64,000 nt of DNA, taken from Flavobacterium wongokense. Lineage in GTDB: Bacteria > Bacteroidota > Bacteroidia > Flavobacteriales > Flavobacteriaceae. Positions within the stretch are counted from its first letter, which is position 1. Every line of letters begins with the position of its first letter. Shown here in pieces: positions 54,260 to 61,925 of the stretch. Made by a program: the position numbers and the translations under genes. The notes under the pieces were generated by a model that made no database searches, was not told where the DNA came from, and saw only the letters and a list, made by a program, of their open reading frames with translations. The stretch lies in NCBI RefSeq assembly GCF_021608265.1, contig NZ_JAKIHP010000001.1, positions 434,001 through 498,000 of the forward strand. Reading direction: 5' to 3'.

Positions 54260-55354
54260 ATGAATACCGCCACACCTACATTTTCTACAAAAGATACCTT
54301 GAAATTTTTCAGGACTTTAAACTCAAGAGTCAACAATTATTTCAAGGAAAACAATATCAAAAAAACCGGAAACTGGAAACTGCACTTTAAAACGATTGTA
54401 ATGTTTGCCATTTTCCTAACGCCATACTTTTTCCTTTTGGCAATGGATATGCCGTTTTGGGTGTATTTGTTATTAAACATTGTAATCGGTGTTGGAATGG
54501 CCGGCGTTGGAATGAACGTAATGCACGATGGAAACCACGGTTCGTATTCGAGCAAATCCTGGCTCAACAAATTTATGGGCGGAAGCATTTATATTTTGGC
54601 CGGAAACGTTTACAACTGGCAGGTTCAGCACAATGTTTTGCATCACACTTATACCAATATCCACGGGCATGACGAAGACTTGGAAGCCGGAAGGATTATG
54701 CGTTTTACCAAACAGGCAGAATGGAGAAGATTCCATAAATTCCAACATTACTATTCTATTTTCCTTTACGGATTACTTACGTTCAACTGGGCAATTACAA
54801 CCGATTTCCTTCAGATGAAACGCTACCTGAAAAGAAATTTATCGTATGGTGAATTCAAAAAACCGGTTATTCGCTGGACTACATTGGTTATAACCAAAAT
54901 CATTTATTTTTCCATTTGGATTGTAGCTCCATTAATCGTTGGAGTTGAATGGTGGAAAGTGGTTTTAGGATTTTTGGTAATGCATTACACTGCCGGAGTT
55001 ATCCTAAGCGTGGTGTTCCAATTGGCACATGTTGTAGAAGACATTGCTTATCCGGAACCAAATGACGAAGGTGAAATTGAAAACACCTGGGCAATCCACC
55101 AACTGTTTACTACTGCGAATTTTGCTCCCAAAAACTGGCTGGTAAATTACTACACCGGAGGTTTGAATCATCAGGTAGAGCACCATTTATTTCCAAACAT
55201 CAGTCATATCCATTATGACAAAATCTCAAAAATCGTTAAGGAAACTGCACACGAATTTGAACTGCCTTACATGGAATTCAAAACCATGAGAGAAGCTGTT
55301 GTTTCGCATTTCAGGCATTTAAAAGAGCTGGGGCAAAATCCTCAAGTAGCATAA
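54260..55354 (+). CDS. Membrane fatty acid desaturase
   Basis: An acyl-lipid or acyl-CoA desaturase that inserts a double bond using a di-iron centre. The 364 residues contain the three histidine boxes: HDGNHGSYS (about residue 89), HNVLHHTYTN and NHQVEHHLFPNISH. Four hydrophobic segments lie between them (for example TIVMFAIFLTPYFFLLAMDM). There is no fused cytochrome b5 or ferredoxin domain. Regiospecificity cannot be read from sequence. Cold adaptation is an obvious but unproven role. A terminator follows. Confidence 0.92.
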   Translation: MNTATPTFSTKDTLKFFRTLNSRVNNYFKENNIKKTGNWKLHFKTIVMFAIFLTPYFFLLAMDMPFWVYLLLNIVIGVGMAGVGMNVMHDGNHGSYSSKSWLNKFMGGSIYILAGNVYNWQVQHNVLHHTYTNIHGHDEDLEAGRIMRFTKQAEWRRFHKFQHYYSIFLYGLLTFNWAITTDFLQMKRYLKRNLSYGEFKKPVIRWTTLVITKIIYFSIWIVAPLIVGVEWWKVVLGFLVMHYTAGVILSVVFQLAHVVEDIAYPEPNDEGEIENTWAIHQLFTTANFAPKNWLVNYYTGGLNHQVEHHLFPNISHIHYDKISKIVKETAHEFELPYMEFKTMREAVVSHFRHLKELGQNPQVA

Positions 55355-55365
55355 AACATTTGTAA

Positions 55366-55387
55366 AGACGCCATTAGTGGCGTTTTT
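55366..55387 (+). terminator. Terminator of the desaturase gene
   Basis: ACGCCA (55368-55373) pairs with TGGCGT (55378-55383) around TTAG, followed by a T-run. Confidence 0.75.
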
Positions 55388-55412
55388 CATTTAATCATAA
55401 ACCAACGACACA

Positions 55413-56597
55413 ATGAATATTTTATCGGACAGAATCAATAATCTATCTACCTCACAAACCCTTGCCATGGCTGCCTTGGCAAGAGAATTAAAAGCACAGG
55501 GAAAAGACATCATCAGTTTGAGTCTTGGCGAACCCGATTTCAACACACCTGATTTTATCAAGGAAGCAGCAAAAAAAGCAATTGATGAAAATTACAGCAC
55601 TTATACTCCGGTTGACGGTTATGTGGAATTGAAAGAAGCAATTTGTCGAAAGTTCAAACGCGACAATAATCTGGATTATAAACCGGCAAACATTGTGGTT
55701 TCCACTGGTGCTAAACAATCCTTATACAACATTGCACAGGTAATGCTGAATGATGGTGATGAAGTGATTTTACCAGCGCCGTATTGGGTTTCGTATTATG
55801 AAATCATCAAATTGTCTGGCGGAGTTCCGGTTGAAGTGCCAACTTCTGTGGATACCGATTTTAAAATCACAGCAGAACAATTGGAAAAAGCCATTACGCC
55901 AAAAACCAAAATGATGTGGTTCAGTTCGCCCTGCAACCCAAGTGGTTCGGTTTATAACCGTGAAGAGCTTACCGCCATTGGAAAAGTATTGGAAAAACAC
56001 CCAAACATCTATATCGTATCAGACGAAATCTACGAACATATCAATTTCTCAGGAACATTTTGCAGCATTGCCTCAATTCCTGGATTATTCGAAAGAACGA
56101 TTACAGTAAACGGAGTTGCTAAAGCTTTTGCAATGACCGGATGGAGAATCGGTTATATTGGTGCACCAGAATTTATCGCTAAAGCCTGTACCAAAATGCA
56201 GGGACAGGTAACTTCCGGAGCCAATTCTATTGCGCAAAGAGCCACCATCACAGCTGTTGAAGCCGATCCAAAAGTATTGAACGAAATGGTAGCTGCCTTC
56301 AAAAACCGTCGTGATTTGGTGGTGGGATTAACCAAGGATATTCCGGGTTTGAAACTCAATGTTCCCGAAGGTGCATTCTACGTTTTCCCTGATATTTCTT
56401 CGTTTTTTGGTAAAACATTACGCGGAAAACTAATCAACAATGCTGATGATTTTTCGATGTACCTTTTATCCGAAGCCAATGTTGCTACCGTTACCGGTGA
56501 CGCTTTTGGTAATCCAAGCTGCATCAGGATTTCCTATGCAACCAGCGAAGAGCTTTTATCCGAAGCCTTCAAAAGAATCAAGGAAGCACTAGCTTAA
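55413..56597 (+). CDS. PLP-dependent aminotransferase, class I (aspartate aminotransferase type)
   Basis: The 394-residue enzyme belongs to the AspAT/class I fold. It shows [49 protein letters not shown] (PLP phosphate region), [25 protein letters not shown] and [20 protein letters not shown]. The Lys of the last motif binds PLP, and its Arg helps hold it. CIRISYATS near the C-terminus carries the substrate-carboxylate Arg. Aspartate is the likeliest substrate. It stands alone with a terminator after it. Confidence 0.92.
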   Translation: MNILSDRINNLSTSQTLAMAALARELKAQGKDIISLSLGEPDFNTPDFIKEAAKKAIDENYSTYTPVDGYVELKEAICRKFKRDNNLDYKPANIVVSTGAKQSLYNIAQVMLNDGDEVILPAPYWVSYYEIIKLSGGVPVEVPTSVDTDFKITAEQLEKAITPKTKMMWFSSPCNPSGSVYNREELTAIGKVLEKHPNIYIVSDEIYEHINFSGTFCSIASIPGLFERTITVNGVAKAFAMTGWRIGYIGAPEFIAKACTKMQGQVTSGANSIAQRATITAVEADPKVLNEMVAAFKNRRDLVVGLTKDIPGLKLNVPEGAFYVFPDISSFFGKTLRGKLINNADDFSMYLLSEANVATVTGDAFGNPSCIRISYATSEELLSEAFKRIKEALA

Positions 56598-56607
56598 AAC
56601 ATATCAC

Positions 56608-56634
56608 GCCTCAAGGAAACTTGGGGCTTTTTTA
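56608..56634 (+). terminator. Terminator of the aminotransferase gene
   Basis: GCCTCAAG (56608-56615) pairs with CTTGGGGC (56620-56627) around GAAA, with one G-U pair and a T-run. Confidence 0.75.
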
Positions 56635-56645
56635 TTTCAATAATC

Positions 56646-56717
56646 TGGGCGTTACCGCGCTTGCAGCGCGGTCGGGCTTTTCGCAAGTACATGGTACTTT
56701 GCTACAATCCCTAACGC
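56646..56717 (+). repeat. Structured intergenic repeat element (copy A)
   Basis: This 72-nt GC-rich segment starts TGGGCGTTACC and ends CCCTAACGC. GCGTTA near the 5' end pairs with TAACGC at the 3' end. Inside are a perfect 7-bp hairpin (ACCGCGC with GCGCGGT) and a second hairpin around AAGTAC/GTACTT. A related element (copy B) lies at 34282-34351 in the opposite orientation. It fills the gap between the aminotransferase terminator and purT. Confidence 0.75.
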
Positions 56718-56740
56718 AAAATATCTTTAAAGAACACACT

Positions 56741-57907
56741 ATGAAAAAGAAAATACTACTACTCGGTTCCGGAGAATTAGGAAAGGAATTTGTTATCGCA
56801 GCCCAAAGAATAGGGCAAACCGTCATAGCTGTCGACAGCTACGAAAACGCACCGGCAATGCAGGTTGCGCATAGTTTTGAAGTCATCAATATGCTCGATG
56901 GCGATGCTTTGGATAAAATCGTTGCCAAGCACCAACCCGATTTCATCGTTCCCGAAATTGAAGCCATACGAACCGAACGTTTTTACGATTATGAAAAGCA
57001 AGGCATTACCGTAGTCCCATCTGCGAAAGCGGCCAACTTTACGATGAACCGAAAAGCAATCCGCGATTTGGCTGCAAAGGAATTAGGCTTACGAACGGCA
57101 AATTACCGTTATGCAACTTCATCAGAAGAATTGCGAAAAGCAGTTTCCGAAGTCGGAATTCCCTGCGTCGTAAAACCTTTGATGAGCTCTTCAGGAAAAG
57201 GCCAATCCACCATAAAAACCGAAGCTGATATTGAAAAAGCCTGGAACTATGCCGAAGAAGGTTCGCGTGGTGATATTGTAGAAGTTATCGTTGAAGCATT
57301 CGTCAACTTCAATTCCGAAATCACTTTATTGACCGTTACCCAAAACAACAACCCAACCTTATTTTGCGCTCCAATAGGACACCGCCAGGAACGTGGCGAT
57401 TACCAGGAAAGCTGGCAGCCGGCGTTGGTTTCGGACAAGGATTTGTTCGAGGCACAGGATATGGCCGAAAAAGTAACCGAAGCCCTTGGTGGTGCAGGTC
57501 TTTTTGGTGTTGAATTTTTCCTTACGGATGAAGGCGTTTATTTCTCGGAATTATCACCAAGGCCACACGACACCGGAATGGTGACCTTAGCCGGAACCCA
57601 AAACTTCAATGAATTCGAATTGCATCTGCGTGCGGTTTTGAGTTTGCCGATTTTTGAAATTACTTTAGAAAAAGTAGGTGCAAGTGCAGTGATTTTGGCC
57701 GGAGGAAATTCGGATAAACCAACTTTTTCAGGAATTTCGAAAGTGGCTTCGTTACCTAAAACCGATTTTCGTATATTTGGAAAACCGACTTCAAGGCCTT
57801 ACCGAAGAATGGGAGTAGTTTTGACCAACGATTCATTGGGAACACCCATTGAAAATGTAGTCGAAAAGGTAAAAGAAACAGCAAAATTAGTAACCGTAAA
57901 TCTATAG
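56741..57907 (+). CDS. purT: Formate-dependent phosphoribosylglycinamide formyltransferase (GAR transformylase 2)
   Basis: PurT uses formate and ATP to formylate GAR in purine synthesis. The ATG at 56741 ([20 protein letters not shown]) gives 388 residues. The in-frame ATG at 56621 would translate through the intergenic repeat element and is rejected. The ATP-grasp fold is visible: [40 protein letters not shown] (ATP lysine), [20 protein letters not shown] (Mg ligands) and [14 protein letters not shown]. It is followed three bases later by a DUF6370 gene, probably one transcript. Confidence 0.95.
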   Translation: MKKKILLLGSGELGKEFVIAAQRIGQTVIAVDSYENAPAMQVAHSFEVINMLDGDALDKIVAKHQPDFIVPEIEAIRTERFYDYEKQGITVVPSAKAANFTMNRKAIRDLAAKELGLRTANYRYATSSEELRKAVSEVGIPCVVKPLMSSSGKGQSTIKTEADIEKAWNYAEEGSRGDIVEVIVEAFVNFNSEITLLTVTQNNNPTLFCAPIGHRQERGDYQESWQPALVSDKDLFEAQDMAEKVTEALGGAGLFGVEFFLTDEGVYFSELSPRPHDTGMVTLAGTQNFNEFELHLRAVLSLPIFEITLEKVGASAVILAGGNSDKPTFSGISKVASLPKTDFRIFGKPTSRPYRRMGVVLTNDSLGTPIENVVEKVKETAKLVTVNL

Positions 57908-57910
57908 ATT

Positions 57911-58270
57911 ATGAAGAAATTATTTTTAGTGGCATTCCTTTCATTAGGATTAGCGTCAGTGAATGCACAGGAGAAAAAGCAGGAACAAAAAACACAAATC
58001 GTTGAAGCTTCGTGCGGTCAGTGCCAATTCGGAATGAAAGGCAAAGGCGGTTGTGACCTGGCTGTCCGTATTGATGGAAAAACCTATTTCGTTGACGGAA
58101 CAGACATTCACAAACACGGTGATGCCCATGCTGCTGATGGATTTTGCTCAACAGTAAGAAAAGCAGAAGTGGTTGGCGAAGTAAAAAATGACCGTTTTGT
58201 AGCAACAAGCTTTAAGCTGCTTCCGGTAGAAGGACACAATCATAGTGATCATGATGGCCACCACCATTAA
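57911..58270 (+). CDS. Secreted small Cys/His-rich protein (DUF6370-like)
   Basis: The 119-residue protein has a signal peptide (MKKLFLVAFLSLGLASVNAQ) and a domain with conserved Cys: EASCGQCQFGMKGKGGC, then GDAHAADGFC. A C-terminal run follows with ten His (NHSDHDGHHH). The layout suggests metal binding in the periplasm, but this is not proved by sequence. It follows purT by 3 nt, and a terminator follows it. The family number is from memory and should be checked. Confidence 0.75.
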   Translation: MKKLFLVAFLSLGLASVNAQEKKQEQKTQIVEASCGQCQFGMKGKGGCDLAVRIDGKTYFVDGTDIHKHGDAHAADGFCSTVRKAEVVGEVKNDRFVATSFKLLPVEGHNHSDHDGHHH

Positions 58271-58276
58271 AAAGAC

Positions 58277-58301
58277 AAGCGGACTTAGTTCCGCTTTTTT
58301 T
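58277..58301 (+). terminator. Terminator after the purT unit
   Basis: AAGCGGA (58277-58283) pairs with TCCGCTT (58290-58296) around a 6-nt loop, followed by a T-run. Confidence 0.75.
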
Positions 58302-58318
58302 ATGTTTTAGTTTTATTG

Positions 58319-58326
58319 TACTTTTG
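58319..58326 (+). promoter_or_regulatory. -7 box 4 nt before the Crp/Fnr regulator start
   Basis: TACTTTTG fits TAnnTTTG and ends 4 nt before the ATG at 58331, so a leaderless transcript is predicted. No clear TTG partner. Confidence 0.5.
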
Positions 58327-58330
58327 GGAT

Positions 58331-58906
58331 ATGACTTCGATTATACAGAACATCTCAAAACACATTTCTTTAACTCCGGAAGAAGAAGCCCTTTTTTTAT
58401 CCAAAACCGAAACAAGGCATTACAAAGCCAAAACCATTATTCAAAATGCAGGACAGGTTTGCAGGGAAGGCTATTTTGTCAACTCAGGTTTGCTTCGGAG
58501 TTTCAATATCAATGACAATATTGTCGAACACGTCATGAGTTTTGCCTGCGAAGGCTGGTGGATTAGCGATATGTACAGCCTGCTTTCGCAAAAACCCGGA
58601 AATCTTTTTATCGAGGTTATGGAAGATGCTGAAGTAGTGGTGTTATCAAAAGTAAATCAGGATCAACTGTACCTTGAAATCCCAAAACTCGAACGCTTTT
58701 TCAGAATTCTTATCGAAAATTCCCTGGTAGCCAATCAGGAACGCCTGATGGACAACCTCAGCCTGACTGCCGAAGAACGCTTTGAGAAGTTCTGCAAAAA
58801 ATACCCAGGCCTGATCCAGAAAGTACCTCAAAAGCAAATCGCTTCCTTCATAGGAGTGACACCCGAATTTTTCAGCAAGATGAAATCGCGTATGCTTCGG
58901 AAATAA
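58331..58906 (+). CDS. Crp/Fnr-family transcriptional regulator
   Basis: From the ATG at 58331 the protein has 191 residues. A cyclic-nucleotide-binding-like beta-roll spans residues 20-120 (KAKTIIQNAGQVCREGYFVN, SGLLRSFNINDNIVEHVMSF). A dimer helix and a short winged helix-turn-helix follow (VPQKQIASFIGVTPEFFSKM). No cAMP-binding RxS motif or Fe-S Cys cluster is visible, so the signal it senses is unknown. It lies upstream of the pirin-led cassette, with 307 nt between, which makes it a candidate regulator of it. The 15-nt longer start at 58316 is rejected because it crosses the -7 box. Confidence 0.88.
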   Translation: MTSIIQNISKHISLTPEEEALFLSKTETRHYKAKTIIQNAGQVCREGYFVNSGLLRSFNINDNIVEHVMSFACEGWWISDMYSLLSQKPGNLFIEVMEDAEVVVLSKVNQDQLYLEIPKLERFFRILIENSLVANQERLMDNLSLTAEERFEKFCKKYPGLIQKVPQKQIASFIGVTPEFFSKMKSRMLRK

Positions 58907-58943
58907 CCCAAAGGTTAAGAAAAACCAAAACTCCAGTATTTCC

Positions 58944-59153
58944 AATCTCTCCCAGCCCTCGGACGAGCTTCGGACTCTCTCGAATGGTCTTCGGGCTCCC
59001 TCCAAAGAGCTTCGGACGCTCTCGAACAATTGTCAGACTTGCTCGTGAGGTCTTCTAATGCTCTTTAATTATCTTATGAGTCAGTAAAATGGCCTTCTAA
59101 CACACTCGTCTGAGCTCCTGACACCATCAAACGACTTTCTTAACCTACATTAA
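58944..59153. repeat. Degenerate tandem array with 21-nt period
   Basis: The gene-free gap between the Crp/Fnr gene and pirin is occupied by about ten head-to-tail units of 20-22 nt. The clearest pair is 58965-58985 and 59007-59027, identical at 19 of 21 positions (core GAGCTTCGGAC). Units at 58986, 59049 and 59091 share GGTCTTC or GGCCTTC, and 59112 starts GAGCTCCTGAC. Similarity decays toward pirin. The 21-nt phase is what gives apparent seven-residue repeats in a spurious minus-strand reading frame. No terminator or promoter other than the pirin -7 box is seen in this stretch. Confidence 0.65.
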
Positions 59154-59176
59154 GTGCTGTTGCGAGGTTCCAGACG

Positions 59177-59184
59177 TAAATTTG
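59177..59184 (+). promoter_or_regulatory. Putative -7 box of the pirin cassette
   Basis: TAAATTTG fits TAnnTTTG and lies 29 nt before the ATG at 59214. A TTG at 59160-59162 is 14 nt upstream, a short spacing. Confidence 0.5.
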
Positions 59185-59213
59185 TATCATAAAAATTAGT
59201 AAATTTAAACATT

Positions 59214-59930
59214 ATGAAAAATACAGTTGTTCACAAAGCAAATACACGCGGACACGCGGATCACGGTTGGTTGAACGCACACCACACTTTCAGTTTTGCA
59301 GGTTACTATGATCCAAACCGCGTTCAGTTTGGCGTACTTAGGGTTTTAAACGATGACATTGTTGCACCTGGAATGGGTTTCGGAACACATCCTCACGATA
59401 ATATGGAAATCATTACCATTCCTTTGGAAGGTGATTTGGCACACAAAGACAGCATGGGAAATACTGAGGTTATCAAATTTGGCGATGTTCAGGTGATGAG
59501 TGCCGGAACCGGAATCCAACATTCTGAATTCAATCCAAACCATGACAAAAGAACCAATCTGCTGCAGATTTGGGTGTTCCCTAAATTCAGGAATGTAGAA
59601 CCACGTTACCAACAAATCACATTGGATACCACTGACCGCCATAATAAACTGCAACAGGTTTTATCTCCAAATGCAGATGATGCCGGGGTTTGGATCCATC
59701 AGGATGCCTGGTTCCATATGGGAAATCTGGACAAAGGTGTTGCTATCGATTACAATCGTAAAAAAGAAGGCAACGGTTTGTATGTTTTTGTGATAAAAGG
59801 AAGCGTAAAAGTTGATGGCCAGGAATTGGAACAACGCGATGGTATGGGTATCACCGATTTTGACAAAGTAAGTTTTGAAGCTACGGCTGATGCAGAGGTT
59901 TTATTAATGGAAGTACCAATGAATCAATAA
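59214..59930 (+). CDS. Pirin-family bicupin protein
   Basis: Pirins are metal-binding cupins, some with quercetinase activity. The 238-residue protein has the N-terminal cupin signature: GFGTHPHDNMEIITIPLEG with the metal-binding His pair and Glu, then GIQHSEFNPN. A second C-terminal cupin has lost most ligands, as is usual. It leads a close-spaced plus-strand set (gaps of 2, -1, 2 and 1 nt) with a small GNAT, an OsmC-like peroxidase, an Fe-S protein and an FMN reductase, so a redox or electrophile stress role is likely. The substrate is unknown. Confidence 0.9.
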   Translation: MKNTVVHKANTRGHADHGWLNAHHTFSFAGYYDPNRVQFGVLRVLNDDIVAPGMGFGTHPHDNMEIITIPLEGDLAHKDSMGNTEVIKFGDVQVMSAGTGIQHSEFNPNHDKRTNLLQIWVFPKFRNVEPRYQQITLDTTDRHNKLQQVLSPNADDAGVWIHQDAWFHMGNLDKGVAIDYNRKKEGNGLYVFVIKGSVKVDGQELEQRDGMGITDFDKVSFEATADAEVLLMEVPMNQ

Positions 59931-59932
59931 TT

Positions 59933-60214
59933 ATGAACGAAGTACAATTAACAATCAACGGGAAAAATGGATTTTTTCACATTGATGTCGATGGAAAACA
60001 GGAAGCAAAAATGACTTTTGTTTTTGCAGGCGATGATAAAATCATCATCGACCACACGGAAGTAAATCCCGGGAACGAAGGCAAGGGATTTGGCAAAAAA
60101 ATGGTAACCAAAGCGGTGGAATACGCCCGTGAAAACGGCATCAAAATAATTCCGCTCTGCCCGTTTGCAAAAAGTGTTTTTGACAAGGTTCCCGATTTTA
60201 GAGACGTATTGTAA
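59933..60214 (+). CDS. Small GNAT-like N-acetyltransferase (YjdJ type)
   Basis: The 93 residues are a minimal GCN5-related fold: an N-terminal beta sheet (QLTINGKNGFFHIDVDG), the strand DKIIIDHTEVNPGNEGKG with the acetyl-CoA loop GNEGKGFGKKM, and KIIPLCPFAKSVFDK. Small proteins of this type (YjdJ in E. coli) occur beside the Fe-S protein YjdI, which is also in this operon two genes on. The acceptor is unknown. Its stop overlaps the osmC ATG by one base. Confidence 0.88.
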   Translation: MNEVQLTINGKNGFFHIDVDGKQEAKMTFVFAGDDKIIIDHTEVNPGNEGKGFGKKMVTKAVEYARENGIKIIPLCPFAKSVFDKVPDFRDVL

Positions 60215-60621
60215 TGGAACCTTATTTGGAACAAAATATAGAAGGAAAGATTGGTACACAAAAATATTTGTGTACCATTTCCTGGCGTAATGGCGAATTA
60301 CTGATGGACGAACCCGAAAGTATTGGCGGCAGGGATTTAGGACCTGACCCATTTTCAACATTTTTGGCTTCACTGGCTGGCTGTACTTTATCCACACTGC
60401 GGATGTACATCGACCGAAAAGGCTGGGATATTCCAGAGATTCAAATTTCAATGAACCTGGCTCAACAGGCTGGCGAAGAATTGGAAACGACCATTTTTAA
60501 GACCCTCACATTTTCAGGAAATGTAAGCGAGGAACAAAAAGAACGATTATTGGTCATTGCCGACAAATGCCCGATTTCGAAACTATTAAAAGGAAATATA
60601 ATCATTAACACCACTATTTAA
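60214..60621 (+). CDS. OsmC/Ohr-family peroxiredoxin-like protein
   Basis: OsmC-type proteins reduce organic hydroperoxides with a Cys pair. The 135-residue protein shows GGRDLGPDPFSTFLASLAGC with the first Cys, and VIADKCPISKLLKGNI with the second, in the family arrangement. This is the shorter OsmC/YhfA-like subgroup. It lies in the pirin cassette, coupled by a one-base overlap to the GNAT gene and 2 nt before the Fe-S gene. Confidence 0.9.
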   Translation: MEPYLEQNIEGKIGTQKYLCTISWRNGELLMDEPESIGGRDLGPDPFSTFLASLAGCTLSTLRMYIDRKGWDIPEIQISMNLAQQAGEELETTIFKTLTFSGNVSEEQKERLLVIADKCPISKLLKGNIIINTTI

Positions 60622-60623
60622 TT

Positions 60624-60851
60624 ATGGATCCGAAAGACCTAACCAAAGAATACACCAATGGCGAAGTGACCATAGTGTGGCAATCTGGGAAGTGCATTCA
60701 TTCTGCCAATTGCGCACGCAACAATCCCGATGTTTTCAAACCAAGGGAAACGCCCTGGATTACCCCAGAAGATTCGACAACCGATAAAATCATCGAAACC
60801 GTAAAAAAATGCCCTTCAGGAGCATTAACCTATTATCTGAATAAAAAATAA
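60624..60851 (+). CDS. Fe-S mono-cluster protein (YjdI family)
   Basis: The 75-residue protein has a beta-rich N-terminus, then SGKCIHSANCARNNPDVF and VKKCPSGALTYY near the end. Three Cys and a His stand in the pattern of YjdI (CxHSxNC and CPSGAL), which is annotated as carrying a single Fe-S cluster. The cluster type cannot be decided from sequence. It occurs with a YjdJ-like GNAT two genes upstream, as in E. coli. Confidence 0.9.
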   Translation: MDPKDLTKEYTNGEVTIVWQSGKCIHSANCARNNPDVFKPRETPWITPEDSTTDKIIETVKKCPSGALTYYLNKK

Positions 60852-60852
60852 A

Positions 60853-61386
60853 ATGAAGAAAAAACTACTTGCCTTTGGCGCTTCGAACAGCAGCGATTCC
60901 ATTAATAAACAATTGGCAAAATATGCCTCAAAACAGTTTAAGGATGTTACTGTTGACCTTTTGGATTTGAATGATTACGAAATGCCTATTTATTCCAAAG
61001 ACCGGGAAAAGAAAGATGGCTTTCCGCAACTGGCACACGACTTTTATAAAAAAATTGGCGATTCCGATTTCATCCTAATCTCCTTTGCAGAAAACAATGG
61101 GAATTACACCACGGCTTTCAAGAATATCCTGGATTGGACTTCGCGCATCAACAGCAAAACGTTCCAGGAAAAACCGATGCTATTGTTGGCTACATCTCCC
61201 GGCGCACGTGGTGGAAACACCGTTTTGGATATCGCTGTCAAGCGAATGCCTTTTCAGGGCGGAATTGTAAAGGGCAGTTTTTCACTGCCGAGTTTCAATT
61301 CAAATTTTGATGAAGAAAAAGGAGAAATTTCGAATGAGGAACTCAATAAAGAGCTACTGAAGATTATCGATTCCATCGAAATTTAG
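60853..61386 (+). CDS. NADPH-dependent FMN reductase-like oxidoreductase
   Basis: The 177-residue protein has the flavodoxin-like fold of the NADPH-dependent FMN reductase/azoreductase family: LAFGASNSSDSINKQLAKYA (phosphate loop region), DLLDLNDYEMPIYSKD, ISFAENNGNYTTAFKNILDW and ATSPGARGGNTVLD. It closes the pirin-GNAT-OsmC-YjdI cassette with a 1-nt gap from the Fe-S gene. It may supply electrons to the others, but this is inferred from position only. Confidence 0.9.
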   Translation: MKKKLLAFGASNSSDSINKQLAKYASKQFKDVTVDLLDLNDYEMPIYSKDREKKDGFPQLAHDFYKKIGDSDFILISFAENNGNYTTAFKNILDWTSRINSKTFQEKPMLLLATSPGARGGNTVLDIAVKRMPFQGGIVKGSFSLPSFNSNFDEEKGEISNEELNKELLKIIDSIEI

Positions 61387-61433
61387 AAAGCTTTTTTTTG
61401 ATGATTATGGAAGCCAGTGTTTTAATTATTGTT

Positions 61434-61441
61434 TAAATTTG
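61434..61441 (+). promoter_or_regulatory. Putative -7 box of the lipoprotein gene at 61480
   Basis: TAAATTTG fits TAnnTTTG and lies 38 nt before the ATG. Confidence 0.4.
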
Positions 61442-61479
61442 TGTTGACCACAAACTATTAACCATTAAAACACACTATT

Positions 61480-61875
61480 ATGAAAAATCTAAAAATTTTA
61501 TTTTCAGTAATCGTTTTGGCTGTCTTTGTTATTTCGTGTAGCAGTGACAGTGATAATTCCCCGAAAGTTAAATACCAAATTGCCGAGATTGACAATGCAA
61601 TTACCGAAATCAGGTATACAAAATCAAATGGTGATACTCAGATACTAAGTGATTGGACAGAGTTTGCCGGGACGAATGGCGATTCGAAAACTGTTAGCGC
61701 TTCTGATATACCTTTTAATGCTGAGCTTAAGATTACAGTAAACAATACAACTCCAAATACCAAAACCTATACTTTGGTAATTTATGTTGATGGCGAAGTA
61801 GCCGATTTCACTCCGATGAGTGTTCCGCCAATGGCCATTACAACAGGTGTGGTAGACTATATTGTTGAACCGTAA
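61480..61875 (+). CDS. Lipoprotein of unknown function
   Basis: The 131-residue protein has a lipoprotein signal (MKNLKILFSVIVLAVFVISC, Cys at residue 20), an Asp/Ser linker (SSDSDNSP) and a small beta-sandwich-like domain (ITEIRYTKSNGDTQ, LKITVNNTTPNTKTYTLVIY, DGEVADFTPM). The sheet resembles those of many Bacteroidota surface lipoproteins, but I do not recognise the family. It is a single gene between the FMN reductase and fabD. Confidence 0.75.
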   Translation: MKNLKILFSVIVLAVFVISCSSDSDNSPKVKYQIAEIDNAITEIRYTKSNGDTQILSDWTEFAGTNGDSKTVSASDIPFNAELKITVNNTTPNTKTYTLVIYVDGEVADFTPMSVPPMAITTGVVDYIVEP

Positions 61876-61891
61876 TAAAATCCTATTTTTG
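61862..61891 (+). promoter_or_regulatory. Promoter of fabD
   Basis: TTG (61862-61864), a 19-nt spacer and TATTTTTG (61884-61891) match the Bacteroidota promoter consensus. It overlaps the last codons of the lipoprotein gene and lies 34 nt before the fabD ATG. Confidence 0.75.
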
Positions 61892-61925
61892 CCATTCAAA
61901 ACAAAACCAATATTTATACTTATAG

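Noticed and set aside
56621..56740. N-terminal extension of purT from the ATG at 56621
   Set aside because: It would translate a terminator T-run and the repeat element; the family N-terminus begins at 56741.
58646..59029. Minus-strand reading frame with seven-residue repeats (such as SVRSS, RVRSS) near the Crp/Fnr gene
   Set aside because: The repeats come from the 21-nt DNA array, and the rest of the frame is antisense to the Crp/Fnr coding region. No start signal or protein-like composition supports it.
58944..59153. Possible CRISPR array
   Set aside because: Units are contiguous at 20-22 nt with no conserved repeat/unique spacer alternation and no cas gene nearby.
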